NCBI RefSeq assembly: GCF_009857915.1
Contig: NZ_WWCM01000002.1
Span: forward strand, 124,001 to 188,000
Origin: Duganella qianjiadongensis
GTDB lineage: Bacteria; Pseudomonadota; Gammaproteobacteria; Burkholderiales; Burkholderiaceae_D
Length of the DNA stretch: 64,000 bases
Direction: 5' to 3'
Shown: positions 56,096 to 64,000 of the stretch, one piece after another
Numbering within the stretch: the stretch's first letter is position 1
How the letters are laid out: every line of letters begins with the position of its first letter
Made by a program: the position numbers and the translations under genes
Notes under the pieces: model-generated
What the model saw: only the letters and a program-made list of their open reading frames with translations
Told to the model about the DNA's origin: nothing
Databases searched by the model: none

Positions 56096-57458
56096 GATGC
56101 ACCTCGCGCAGTGCGGCATCGGCAGCGCCGGCGCCCATCATCAGGGGCAGCTCGGCATCGAGGAACTGGCTGGCGGCAGCGTCGCGCTTGAGCTTGAAGG
56201 CGCGGTCGATCAGATAGGCAGGATCGGCCAGATGCAGATCTTCCGGCACGCGCTGGCCGTTGGAGACATAAAACAGATTGAGTTTCTGGCGGATCACCAC
56301 GTCCAGCACATTGCCGATCGCCGCTGCTTCGTCGAGCTTGGTCATGATGCAGCCGGCCAGACCGCTGCCCTGATAGGCACGCACCACTTCGTTCAGGGTT
56401 TCCTGGGTGGCCGTGGAATTCAGGCACAGCAGGCGCTTGACGTTGGCACCGGCGCCTTGCAGCATCGATACCTGCTCCGTCACCATCTGGTCGCGCTGGC
56501 TGACGCCCACGGTATCGATCAGCACGGTGTGCTTGTTTTTCAGTTCTTTCAGGGCGATGCGCAGATCGGCTTCATCTTTCACCGAGTGCACCATCACGCC
56601 GAGGATTTTGCCGTAGATGCGCAGCTGTTCGTGTGCGCCGATACGGTAGGCGTCGGTGGTAATCAGGGCCAGCTTGTCCGGGCCGTGGCGCATCACGCAG
56701 CGCGCAGCCAGTTTGGCGGTGCTGGTGGTTTTACCCACGCCGGTAGGACCGACCAGCGCGAACACACCGCCCTGATCGAGCAGCGCATCTTCATTCGACA
56801 TTACCGACAGGTTGCGGCTCAGCACCGATTTAATCCAGCGCATGCTATCTGCAGCATCGCGGTTGGCCGGCAGTTTTTCGATCAGGTAGCGCGCCAGACT
56901 GGCCGAGAAACCGGCGGCCAGCATTTCGCGCAGTACGGCGGTTTTCTGCGGTTCGCGCGACTGGGTGGCGCCCCACGAAATTTCGGCCAGCTGGGTTTCC
57001 ATCATGCCGCGCATGGCGCGGATTTCGTTCATCATGCCCATCATCTCGGCAGCGGCCGATTCCTTGGCGCTGGCAACGGCCGCGGCCACCATGGAATTGA
57101 TCTGTTCGGCGCTCATGGCCGGTGCGGCGGCAGGCGTATAAACAGGAGCAGCAGCAGGCGCTGCGGCGCTGCGGCGTGGTGCGGCCGGAGCGCGCGGCGC
57201 AGGTGCAGGAGCGCGCAGCGATTCGGCACGCGCTACCGGTGCAGCGCTCGGCAGATCCAGCATAGGCGGCGCTTCGGCCATCGGCGAATGCGGTGCAGGC
57301 ATAGCCAGCGAGGCAGCGTCTTCGTTAGCCAGTGCAAGAATCTCGATTTCACCGTCAGCCTGACGGTTAGACAGGATCACAGCATCCGGACCTAGTGCTT
57401 CACGCACTTTGCGTAAGGCTTCACGGGAGGTCGGGGCGGTAAATTTTTTGACGTTCAT
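56088..57458 (-). CDS. flhF: flagellar biosynthesis SRP-type GTPase FlhF
   Basis: Sets the site, usually a pole, at which the flagellum is built. The 456-residue protein has the N-terminal B domain (FTAPTSREALRKVREALGPD, AVILSNRQADGEIEILALAN), a Pro/Ala-rich linker, and an SRP-like NG domain: P-loop GPTGVGKTT (about 235-243), TTDAYRIGAHEQLRIYGKIL, LIDTVGVSQRD, IMTKLDEAAAIGNVLDV. The DTVG where many have DTAG is a small variation. Confidence 0.95.
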   Translation of the reverse strand: MNVKKFTAPTSREALRKVREALGPDAVILSNRQADGEIEILALANEDAASLAMPAPHSPMAEAPPMLDLPSAAPVARAESLRAPAPAPRAPAAPRRSAAAPAAAPVYTPAAAPAMSAEQINSMVAAAVASAKESAAAEMMGMMNEIRAMRGMMETQLAEISWGATQSREPQKTAVLREMLAAGFSASLARYLIEKLPANRDAADSMRWIKSVLSRNLSVMSNEDALLDQGGVFALVGPTGVGKTTSTAKLAARCVMRHGPDKLALITTDAYRIGAHEQLRIYGKILGVMVHSVKDEADLRIALKELKNKHTVLIDTVGVSQRDQMVTEQVSMLQGAGANVKRLLCLNSTATQETLNEVVRAYQGSGLAGCIMTKLDEAAAIGNVLDVVIRQKLNLFYVSNGQRVPEDLHLADPAYLIDRAFKLKRDAAASQFLDAELPLMMGAGAADAALREVHLG

Positions 57459-57607
57459 GGCCGGCTCTCTGCATTCTGGGGTGAGTACTGTCTTCTGGGT
57501 GAGACAACTTTTCCTCGTACAGTGCCATTATTGACGATGCACTCCGGAAACGATCCGATGAACAAGAGGACAATTCGGCCGTATTTCCCCTATGCAGCCC
57601 TAGCCGC

Positions 57608-58540
57608 CTACTCCGCCGAAAACACCTGCTCCAGTCGCTCGGCATGAACAAAGTTACGCGCCCAGCGCTGCAGCTGCGGAACCTCGGCCGCCGCCACGTG
57701 CTGGCGCACTGCCGCCGACAAAGTTCCGAAGCGCAACTCCAGCATATCCAGCAACTGCGTAGCCTGCCCCTGCTGCAATCCCTGCTGCAGGCCCTGCTCC
57801 AGACCATAACGTTCGAGATAAGATAGGTAAGCCATTTCTGTTTCCTCCCGTATCAGGTAAATCCCGCGCCTCACCCTGCTTTCCATTGCGTCAGGCAGGC
57901 GCAGCAGCCAGTCTATGGTGCGATACAGATCGATGATACGCTGCCTGTCCCAGTCGCGCCGCAACAGTAGTTTGGTCAAGCGCCACTTGGCATGGCGCCG
58001 CTGATAGGCGTTGCGCCGCGTCCGGCGCGCCTGCAGATGCGCCAGCGTGACCAGCCCGAACGGATTCGGATCGTCGTACAGTTGCGCAAGCTGCGCTTCG
58101 AAGTCACGCAGTTTGACCACCGGAAAATCCAGCTGCAGGCGGCAATCGAGCACCTGATACGCATAGCAGGCCGGACGCCAGTGCCAGCCGTCATCCAGCA
58201 ACAGCGCCATGCTGGCCACTGGCTGGCGATAGCGGTCATACACGCGGTAATGGTAAATAAACATACGCTCGGCAAACGCCCCGTCACGCCAGCCCTGCAG
58301 CTCTACATGCAACAGCAAAGTCTGCGCGCTGCCATCGGCGCAGAACACCCGCACCAGCTTATCGAGCACGCGCCGGCCCAGTGCGGCGCCGGCACTCAGC
58401 GCTGCCAGCTCCTGATCGAGAAAGCTGTATGGGCGCGACCAGTCAATGGCAGCATGGGCGCGCGGAAAATAAAAGGCCATGAAGTCCGGCAGATAACGGA
58501 CCAGTACTTCCTTCCACGGGGTATCGTAGTCATCGCTCAT
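57608..58540 (-). CDS. Rpn/YhgA-family putative nuclease
   Basis: A 310-residue protein typical of the recombination-promoting nuclease (Rpn, 'putative transposase') family: N-terminal YLPDFMAFYFPRAHAAIDW, a PD-(D/E)XK-like core (TLLLHVELQGWRDGAFAERM, where E-x-Q follows an earlier acidic residue), and the Gln/Gly-rich tail GLEQGLQQGLQQGQATQL followed by a short C-terminal helical region of DUF4351 type. Such genes are scattered and often mobile. It sits between flhA and flhF, which normally are adjacent, so it is probably an insertion; same-strand orientation would let flagellar transcription pass through. Confidence 0.82.
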   Translation of the reverse strand: MSDDYDTPWKEVLVRYLPDFMAFYFPRAHAAIDWSRPYSFLDQELAALSAGAALGRRVLDKLVRVFCADGSAQTLLLHVELQGWRDGAFAERMFIYHYRVYDRYRQPVASMALLLDDGWHWRPACYAYQVLDCRLQLDFPVVKLRDFEAQLAQLYDDPNPFGLVTLAHLQARRTRRNAYQRRHAKWRLTKLLLRRDWDRQRIIDLYRTIDWLLRLPDAMESRVRRGIYLIREETEMAYLSYLERYGLEQGLQQGLQQGQATQLLDMLELRFGTLSAAVRQHVAAAEVPQLQRWARNFVHAERLEQVFSAE

Positions 58541-58612
58541 GCAGGCAGTCTAGGCTGCCTGCATGAACAGCACTGCGACTGGCGCAATGGTGGGCCAGTC
58601 CAGTGTGGCGGA

Positions 58613-60736
58613 TTAAGCCGGCTGCTGCCCCACCAGCGCCGTCACGCGGATAGTCTTGGACTCGGGCACCTCGGCATGCGACAGCACTTTCAGCTGCGGC
58701 AGCGAACGGCGCAGGAAGCGCGACAGCAGGGCGCGCAGGGGGCCCGGCACCAGCAGCACCGGCGTCAGCCCCAGCGCCTCCTGCTGGGCCGCAGCCTGCT
58801 GGGCCTGCTGGGCAATGGTGTCCGCCAGCCCCGGCTCGATGCCGGCCCCATCCGGACCACTGGCTGCCAGCGCCTGCATCAGCAAGCGTTCCAGACGGTT
58901 ATCCAGCGTCATCACGGACAGCTCGCTGGCGCCGGGGAACAGCTGCTGCACGATGGCACGACCCAGCGCAATCCGCACCAGTGCGGTGAGGTCGTTCGGA
59001 TCCTGCGTATGGCCGGCATGCTCGGCCAGCGTCTCGATAATCGAGCGCATATCGCGGATATGCACGCCTTCCACCAGCAGGTTCTGCAGCACTTTCTGCA
59101 GGGTCGACAGCGACACCGTCTTAGGTACCAGATCTTCCACCAGCTTGGGCGCATCCTTGCCCAGATGATCGAGCAGCGACTGCACTTCGGCCCGGCCCAG
59201 CAATTCGGAAGCATGCGTAGTAATCAGGTGATTCAGGTGGGTGGCCACCACGGTGCCCGCATCGACCACCGTATAGCCCATGCTCTGGGCCTGATCGCGC
59301 AGGCTGGCATCGATCCATGTGGCCGGCAGGCCGAAGGCCGGATCGCTGGTGGCCATGCCGGGCAAGGTGCCGCTGGCCATGCCGGGATTGATCGCCAGGA
59401 ACTGGCCGTTATACGCTTCGCCCGTGCCCACTTCCACCCCTTTGAGGGCGATGCGGTAGGCCGAAGGCTTGAGTTCCAGATTGTCGCGGATGTGCACCGG
59501 CGGCGCGAGGAAGCCCACCTCCTGGGCAAACTTCTTGCGGATACCCTTGATGCGCTTGAGCAGCTCGCCGCCCTGGGTCTTATCGACCAGCGGAATCAGG
59601 CGGTAGCCCACTTCCAGCCCCAGCGTATCGACCGGCATGATGTCCTGCCAGCTGGCTTCTTCCTGCTCGGGGGCTGCGGCCGGCGCTGCCGCTGCCGCTT
59701 CCGCTGCCGCCACTTCCTCTGCCTTGCTCGATTCTTCCTTGCGCGTGAGCAGATAGGCGGAACCGCCCAGCACGGCGGCCAGCAGCAGGAACACCAGATT
59801 CGGCATGCCCGGAATCAGGCCCATGCCGCCGATGATAGCAGCCGTGATATACAGCACCTGTGGCTTGGCAAACAGCTGGCCCACCACCTGGGTTCCGATG
59901 TCCTGCTCGCTGGCCACGCGCGACACCACGATACCGGCCGCAGTCGAAATTACCAGCGAAGGAATCTGTGCCACCAGACCATCACCGATGGCCAGCAGCG
60001 TGTAGTTCTTGATGGCGTCGGCAAACAGCATATCGTGCTGCAGCAAGCCCACCAGCAGACCGCCCACCACGTTAATCACTGTCACCAGAATACCGGCCAC
60101 GGCATCGCCGCGCACATACTTACTGGCACCGTCCATGGCGCCATAGAATTCCGCTTCCTGCGCCACTTCGCTACGGCGCTTGCGCGCTTCTGCTTCGCCG
60201 ATCAGACCGGCATTCAGGTCGGCGTCGATCGCCATCTGCTTACCAGGCATCGCATCCAGGGCAAACCGGGCGCCCACCTCGGCAATACGACCGGCACCTT
60301 TGGTCACCACGGTAAAGTTGATAATGGTCAGAATGATGAAGACCACGATACCGACTGTGTAGTTACCGCCAATCAGGAAGTGGCCGAATGCTTCGATCAC
60401 CTTACCGGCCGCATCGGCACCGGTATGGCCCTGGGTCAGCACCACGCGGGTCGAGGCCACGTTCAGCGACAAACGCAGCATGGTCGATACCAGCAGGATG
60501 GTAGGGAAAGCCATGAAATCGAGCGGCTTGACGGTGTACAGACTGGTCAGCAGGACGATCACGGACAGCGCGATATTGAAGCTGAACAGCAGATCCAGTA
60601 TGAAAGCCGGCAACGGCAGCACCATCATGCCCAGCATCATGATGATCAGGATAGGCGCGGCCAGACTGCTCTTGTTGCGGCTATTGGCCAGGCCTTGCAG
60701 CCATGGCGGCAGTTTGATGTTGCTCAGGGCGTTCAT
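58613..60736 (-). CDS. flhA: flagellar export gate protein FlhA
   Basis: Proton-driven export gate component. The 707-residue protein has eight or so membrane helices in the first half, the FHIPEP-family conserved region (GHFLIGGNYTVGIVVFIILT, GARFALDAMPGKQMAIDADL, NAGLIGEAEARKRR) and the large cytoplasmic domain forming the nonameric ring that docks chaperone complexes. It overlaps flhB by 4 bases. Confidence 0.97.
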   Translation of the reverse strand: MNALSNIKLPPWLQGLANSRNKSSLAAPILIIMMLGMMVLPLPAFILDLLFSFNIALSVIVLLTSLYTVKPLDFMAFPTILLVSTMLRLSLNVASTRVVLTQGHTGADAAGKVIEAFGHFLIGGNYTVGIVVFIILTIINFTVVTKGAGRIAEVGARFALDAMPGKQMAIDADLNAGLIGEAEARKRRSEVAQEAEFYGAMDGASKYVRGDAVAGILVTVINVVGGLLVGLLQHDMLFADAIKNYTLLAIGDGLVAQIPSLVISTAAGIVVSRVASEQDIGTQVVGQLFAKPQVLYITAAIIGGMGLIPGMPNLVFLLLAAVLGGSAYLLTRKEESSKAEEVAAAEAAAAAPAAAPEQEEASWQDIMPVDTLGLEVGYRLIPLVDKTQGGELLKRIKGIRKKFAQEVGFLAPPVHIRDNLELKPSAYRIALKGVEVGTGEAYNGQFLAINPGMASGTLPGMATSDPAFGLPATWIDASLRDQAQSMGYTVVDAGTVVATHLNHLITTHASELLGRAEVQSLLDHLGKDAPKLVEDLVPKTVSLSTLQKVLQNLLVEGVHIRDMRSIIETLAEHAGHTQDPNDLTALVRIALGRAIVQQLFPGASELSVMTLDNRLERLLMQALAASGPDGAGIEPGLADTIAQQAQQAAAQQEALGLTPVLLVPGPLRALLSRFLRRSLPQLKVLSHAEVPESKTIRVTALVGQQPA

Positions 60737-61914
60737 ACAGGTGCTCCGTTGTTCGTATCAGTTTGCTGCTTGAGCGTGCTCACGTGCAGAGGGTCCAGCT
60801 CTGGCGGCACCTCGAGTTTCTTCGGTACTTCAGGCCGGTTGCCATTGCCTTTGCTAAACAGACGCAATTGGAACACATAGGCCAGCACTTCGGCCACTGC
60901 CGCGTACAGCGCTTCCGGTATCTCGTCGCCGATTTCCGTATGCTTGAACAGCGCACGGGCCAGTGGCGGCGCTTCCAGCATCGTCACCTTGTGTTCGCGC
61001 GCAATCTCGCGGATCTTGGCCGCCACTTCGTCCGTGCCCTTGGCCACCACGCGCGGCGCGCCGCGCATGCCGTCGTCGTATTTCAGCGCCACCGCATAGT
61101 GGGTCGGGTTGGTCACCACCACGTCGGCGGTCGGCACATCGGCCATCATGCGGCGCTTGGCCATCTCGCGCTGCAACTGGCGGATCTTGGCCTTGATCTG
61201 GGGGTTACCGTCGGATTCCTTGGATTCCTGGATCAGTTCCTGACGGGTCATCTTCAGCTTGTTAGCGTAATGCCACATCTGGTAAGGACCGTCGATGGCG
61301 GCAATGAAGCCGAGCGCACCGACGATGAACAAAAAGCTGCTGGCCAGTATGTGCAGCAAATGGGCCGTACCGAGCTTGAGCGGTTCAACCGCCAGACCGA
61401 TCACGGCATCCTTCTGCTTCATCACCACCAGCCAGGCCACCAGTCCCACCACCAGTGCTTTGGCCACGGCCTTGAACAGTTCCACCAGCGCATTGGTGGA
61501 AAACATATTGCCGATGCCATTGATGGGATTGAGTTTGCCGAAATTCGGCATGACCGCCTTGCCGGTGAACAGCCAGCCGCCCACCAGCAGGGGCGACACC
61601 AGCGCCACCACCATCACGGCCACGCCCAGCGGCAGACAGGCCAGCAGCACCCGCACCAGATCGACCAGAATGCGATTGATCAGCACATCGGCATCGAACA
61701 CCTGCTCCGGCGTCAGAGCCAGTCCCGACGCCAGCGCCGAACTGAGCTGACGGATCAGCCCTTCGCCCGTCATCCACAGACCGGCACCGGCTGCCATCAG
61801 CACGGTAAACGTCGCTACTTCCCGGCTGCGGGGAACGTCGCCTTCCTCACGCGCCTGCTCGAGGCGCTTCTGTGACGCGGGTTCGGTCTTTTCGGCGTCG
61901 CTATCTTCTGCCAT
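60733..61914 (-). CDS. flhB: flagellar export switch protein FlhB
   Basis: Controls substrate switching by autocleavage. The 393-residue protein has four membrane helices and a cytoplasmic domain with the intact NPTH cleavage motif (VVTNPTHYAVALKYDD, Asn at about 268), then APRVVAKGTDEVAAKIREIA. It contrasts with the stand-alone FlhB-C-like protein at 17,457, which lacks NPTH. First gene of the flhBA-flhF-fleN-fliA-motCD run. Confidence 0.97.
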   Translation of the reverse strand: MAEDSDAEKTEPASQKRLEQAREEGDVPRSREVATFTVLMAAGAGLWMTGEGLIRQLSSALASGLALTPEQVFDADVLINRILVDLVRVLLACLPLGVAVMVVALVSPLLVGGWLFTGKAVMPNFGKLNPINGIGNMFSTNALVELFKAVAKALVVGLVAWLVVMKQKDAVIGLAVEPLKLGTAHLLHILASSFLFIVGALGFIAAIDGPYQMWHYANKLKMTRQELIQESKESDGNPQIKAKIRQLQREMAKRRMMADVPTADVVVTNPTHYAVALKYDDGMRGAPRVVAKGTDEVAAKIREIAREHKVTMLEAPPLARALFKHTEIGDEIPEALYAAVAEVLAYVFQLRLFSKGNGNRPEVPKKLEVPPELDPLHVSTLKQQTDTNNGAPV

Positions 61915-62058
61915 GTTGCCTGCCTGCTGCGGGGATTAAAGGGAGTCGTTCGATCGTGCCATTATCCCGCTCGCGCGCGGCATCTGATCAGCCGAATACG
62001 GCGGGTTTTCCCGCCTTACTCGATGTTTCCCACTGGAAATCCGAGACGACTAGCCGCC

Positions 62059-63045
62059 TCAGATACCGGCCTGGGTGACTTTCTGGTCAATGGCGCCAAA
62101 GATGGACTTGCCGTCGCTATCGAACATTTCGATGCGGATGGTGTCGCCAAAGGCCATGAACGGCGTGCTAGGCGCACCATGAGCGATCATTTCCACGCAA
62201 CGCTGTTCGGCGATGCAGGAATAGCCGCGCTTGCCGTCGGTATTCGATACCGTACCCGAGCCTATGATGGAACCGGCCCGCACGTTGCGCGATTTGGCCA
62301 GATGGGCGATCAGCTGGGGGAAATTGAACACCATATCCACGCCCGCCTGCGGCTTGCCGACCAGCTTGCCGTTCCAGGTGGAATGCAGCGGCAGGTGCAC
62401 TTTGCCGCCCTTCCATGCATCACCCAGCTCATCCGGTGTTACCGCGACCGGGGAAAAACTGGTGGCCGGCTTGGACTGGACAAAACCGAAACCTTTGGCC
62501 AGTTCCTCGGGGATCAGGTTGCGCAGCGACACATCATTGACCAGCATGAGCAGACGGATACGCTGGTGCGCCTGATCGGGCGTCACGCCCATGGGCACAT
62601 CGTCGGTGATCACGGCGACTTCTGCTTCGAAATCTATTCCCCATTCTTCACGGAACAGTGCAATATCGTCGCACGGCCCGATAAAATCATCGCTGCCGCC
62701 CTGATACATGAGCGGGTCTTCCCAGAACGATGGCGGCAGTTCCGCCCCGCGCGCCTTGCGGACCAGCTCCACATGGTGCACATAGGCCGAACCGTCGGCC
62801 CACTGGAAGGCGCGTGGCAGCGGCGCCATGCAGCGCGCCGGATCGAAAGCAAACGTGCGCCGCCCCCTGCCCTGATTCAGTTCCTGATAAATCGCATCGA
62901 GCTGCGGCGCAATGAAATTCCAGTCATCGAGCGCACGTTGCAGCGTACGCGCCACAGTGTCGGCCAGTTGCGCCGTTTTCAGGTCGCGCGATACCACCAT
63001 CAGCTGGCCATCGCGGGTGCCGTCGTTCAGCGTGGCCAGCTTCAT
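62059..63045 (-). CDS. fumarylacetoacetate hydrolase-family protein
   Basis: A 328-residue enzyme-like protein from ATG 63045 (KLATLNDGTRDGQLMVVSRD). The FAH core is visible: PLMYQGGSDDFIGPCDD, IDFEAEVAVITDDVPMGVTP with the E-x-E metal ligands, RLLMLVNDVSLRNL, and GSIIGSGTVSNTDG near the end. The family hydrolyses C-C bonds of acylpyruvates or decarboxylates related acids; this sub-type often lies in aromatic amino-acid degradation, but no such genes are near. Its start overlaps the end of the rsuA-like gene by 4 bases. Confidence 0.9.
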   Translation of the reverse strand: MKLATLNDGTRDGQLMVVSRDLKTAQLADTVARTLQRALDDWNFIAPQLDAIYQELNQGRGRRTFAFDPARCMAPLPRAFQWADGSAYVHHVELVRKARGAELPPSFWEDPLMYQGGSDDFIGPCDDIALFREEWGIDFEAEVAVITDDVPMGVTPDQAHQRIRLLMLVNDVSLRNLIPEELAKGFGFVQSKPATSFSPVAVTPDELGDAWKGGKVHLPLHSTWNGKLVGKPQAGVDMVFNFPQLIAHLAKSRNVRAGSIIGSGTVSNTDGKRGYSCIAEQRCVEMIAHGAPSTPFMAFGDTIRIEMFDSDGKSIFGAIDQKVTQAGI

Positions 63046-63761
63046 GCGCTCGGTACCAGCAATGCCAGCTGCTCCGGCGTCAGGTAGCACCACTCGCCCT
63101 CTTCCAGCGCCAGCGACTCCAGCGTCAGGCCACCGATGGCCGAACGGTGCAGCGCACTGCAATGGTTGCCGGCCGCCGCCAGCATGCGCTTGACCTGATG
63201 GTATTTACCCTGCTCCAGCACGATTTCAAGCTGGTGCTCGCCGCGCTGCACGCAATGCTGGGCCGCCAGCGGCGCCGGCTCATCATGCAGTTGCACGCCG
63301 GATTTCAGCTGGGCTATCAGTTCAGCGCTTACCGGCTGCGCCGTAGTGGCCTGATAGATTTTCGGCACATGGCGCTTCGGCGACGATTGGGCATGGATAA
63401 ATGGACCATCGTCAGACATCAGCAGCATGCCGGTCGTATCATGGTCGAGCCGGCCTACGGGCTGCAATTCGCGCCAGCTGAACTGCTCCGGCAGCAGGGT
63501 CAGCACGCCGGGATGGTGGCTAGGCTTGCGCGAACATTCGAAGTTGGCCGGTTTGTATAGCGCAATATACAGATGCTCACGGTACACCCACTCTTCTTCG
63601 AAGATGGTCAGCACCAGTCCATCGGTTTCTATGGATTCTTTGTAATGATCATGGACGACGCCATCAATACTGACTTCGCCATCATCGATTAGCGAACGGC
63701 AGTACTTACGGGTACCAAAGCCCTGCGATTGCAGGATACGGTCTAGGGATAGTTTGCTCAT
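63042..63761 (-). CDS. rsuA: 16S rRNA pseudouridine synthase, RsuA family
   Basis: Converts a uridine in small-subunit rRNA (U516 in E. coli) to pseudouridine. The 239-residue protein has the N-terminal S4 RNA-binding domain (LDRILQSQGFGTRKYCRSLI) and the catalytic motif GRLDHDTTGMLLMSDDG with Asp106. KYHQVKRMLAAAGNH is the conserved C-terminal motif. Length and domain order fit RsuA; a closely related RluE/F-type target cannot be excluded. Confidence 0.88.
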   Translation of the reverse strand: MSKLSLDRILQSQGFGTRKYCRSLIDDGEVSIDGVVHDHYKESIETDGLVLTIFEEEWVYREHLYIALYKPANFECSRKPSHHPGVLTLLPEQFSWRELQPVGRLDHDTTGMLLMSDDGPFIHAQSSPKRHVPKIYQATTAQPVSAELIAQLKSGVQLHDEPAPLAAQHCVQRGEHQLEIVLEQGKYHQVKRMLAAAGNHCSALHRSAIGGLTLESLALEEGEWCYLTPEQLALLVPSA

Positions 63762-63843
63762 AGAACGATTTTACAGGATGGCACAGCACGGGGGAAAGCT
63801 GGCGATGTGCTCTTGACAACCATGTCCTAGACAAACCGATTCG

Positions 63844-63884
63844 TTGACGTACATCAAATCGAGCATAGGTTCACTTGCTAGACT
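63844..63884 (+). promoter_or_regulatory. FNR/CRP-type box with class-II promoter geometry
   Basis: TTGACGTACATCAA (63844-63857) matches the FNR/Anr consensus TTGAT-N4-ATCAA at 9 of 10 positions. A -10-like TAGACT (63879-63884) would place transcription start near 63891-63892, so the box is centred at about -41.5, as at class-II activated promoters. A plain TTGACA at 63813 lies further upstream. Confidence 0.55.
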
Positions 63885-63890
63885 GAAACC

Positions 63891-63912
63891 TGATTAGGAA
63901 TCCGCCTAATCA
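63891..63912. repeat. perfect 8-bp inverted repeat in the leader of the last gene
   Basis: TGATTAGG (63891-63898), six bases, CCTAATCA (63905-63912). It starts at the predicted transcription start and could be an operator over the start site or a 5'-end hairpin in the mRNA. Confidence 0.7.
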
Positions 63913-63939
63913 ACTAGGAAAGCGCCGGAGAAAACAGCC

Positions 63940-64000
63940 ATGCCGAAAAACACCAAGCATCTAGCAATCAGTGCAAAAGTTGCGGCCAGCCACAGAGCCC
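63940..64000 (+). CDS. start of an unidentified gene (3' end outside window)
   Basis: ATG 63940 follows GGAG (63927-63930) and opens a frame (MPKNTKHLAISAKVAASHRA) to the window edge. Twenty residues are too few to identify it. The FNR-type box and inverted repeat upstream suggest that it is expressed under control of oxygen or nitrogen-oxide status. Confidence 0.55.
   Translation, partial: MPKNTKHLAISAKVAASHRA

Noticed and set aside
57992..60880. 962-codon plus-strand frame over flhA and the Rpn-like gene
   Set aside because: It runs antisense to two clear genes; His/Gln/Arg-rich composition is typical of a shadow frame.

Overview
The window is chromosomal DNA of a high-GC betaproteobacterium, most likely Burkholderiales and probably Oxalobacteraceae-like (inferred from the RpoZ, GMK and flagellar protein sequences; I could not run a phylogeny). 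It is dominated by an almost complete flagellar superlocus of more than 40 genes. I see no tRNA, rRNA, CRISPR array, insertion sequence or prophage.

Layout. 1-8.1 kb holds signalling and housekeeping genes: the 3' end of an EAL phosphodiesterase gene, a double KaiC-like ATPase, a Crp/Fnr-family regulator, a small unknown protein, gmk-rpoZ-spoT, greB on the opposite strand, and a LuxR-type response regulator whose phospho-acceptor Asp is Glu. 8.3-9.9 kb is a diguanylate cyclase followed by a strong terminator. 10.1-18.6 kb is the filament and late block: fliC, flaG, an oversized fliD, fliS, fliT, then a second fliK-like gene, a stand-alone FlhB C-terminal-domain protein and a YcgR-type c-di-GMP receptor. 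18.6-31.1 kb holds fliE (minus) diverging from fliFGHIJKLMNOPQR (plus). 31.2-40.0 kb is one 8.8-kb gene encoding a 2936-residue protein built almost wholly of about 320 octapeptides, ending in a four-loop EF-hand domain. 40.2-51.1 kb is flgBCDEFGHIJKL on the minus strand, diverging from flgA-flgM-flgN. 53.0-61.9 kb is a minus-strand block flhB-flhA-(Rpn-like nuclease)-flhF-fleN/flhG-fliA-motC-motD. The right edge holds a pseudouridine synthase, a fumarylacetoacetate hydrolase-family gene and the start of an unknown gene behind an FNR-type box.

How it works together. FliA with its anti-sigma factor FlgM drives late genes; FliA-type promoters are visible before flgM (near-perfect), fliD (very good) and fliC (perfect -35, weaker -10). 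FlhF plus FleN/FlhG suggests controlled, probably polar, flagellar placement, although this FleN has lost the glycine-rich P-loop. The EAL protein, the diguanylate cyclase and YcgR suggest c-di-GMP control of motility. No flhDC, chemotaxis operon or motAB lies in the window.

The best candidate for something undescribed is the giant repeat protein at 31,238-40,048. Its octads follow [S/T][S/T]xQ[ILVF]xxL and are organised in super-repeats of exactly 134 residues (402 bp), each 16 octads plus one hexapeptide. I can follow this phase without drift through 12 consecutive periods. It lies exactly between the converging fli and flg blocks and ends at a bidirectional terminator.
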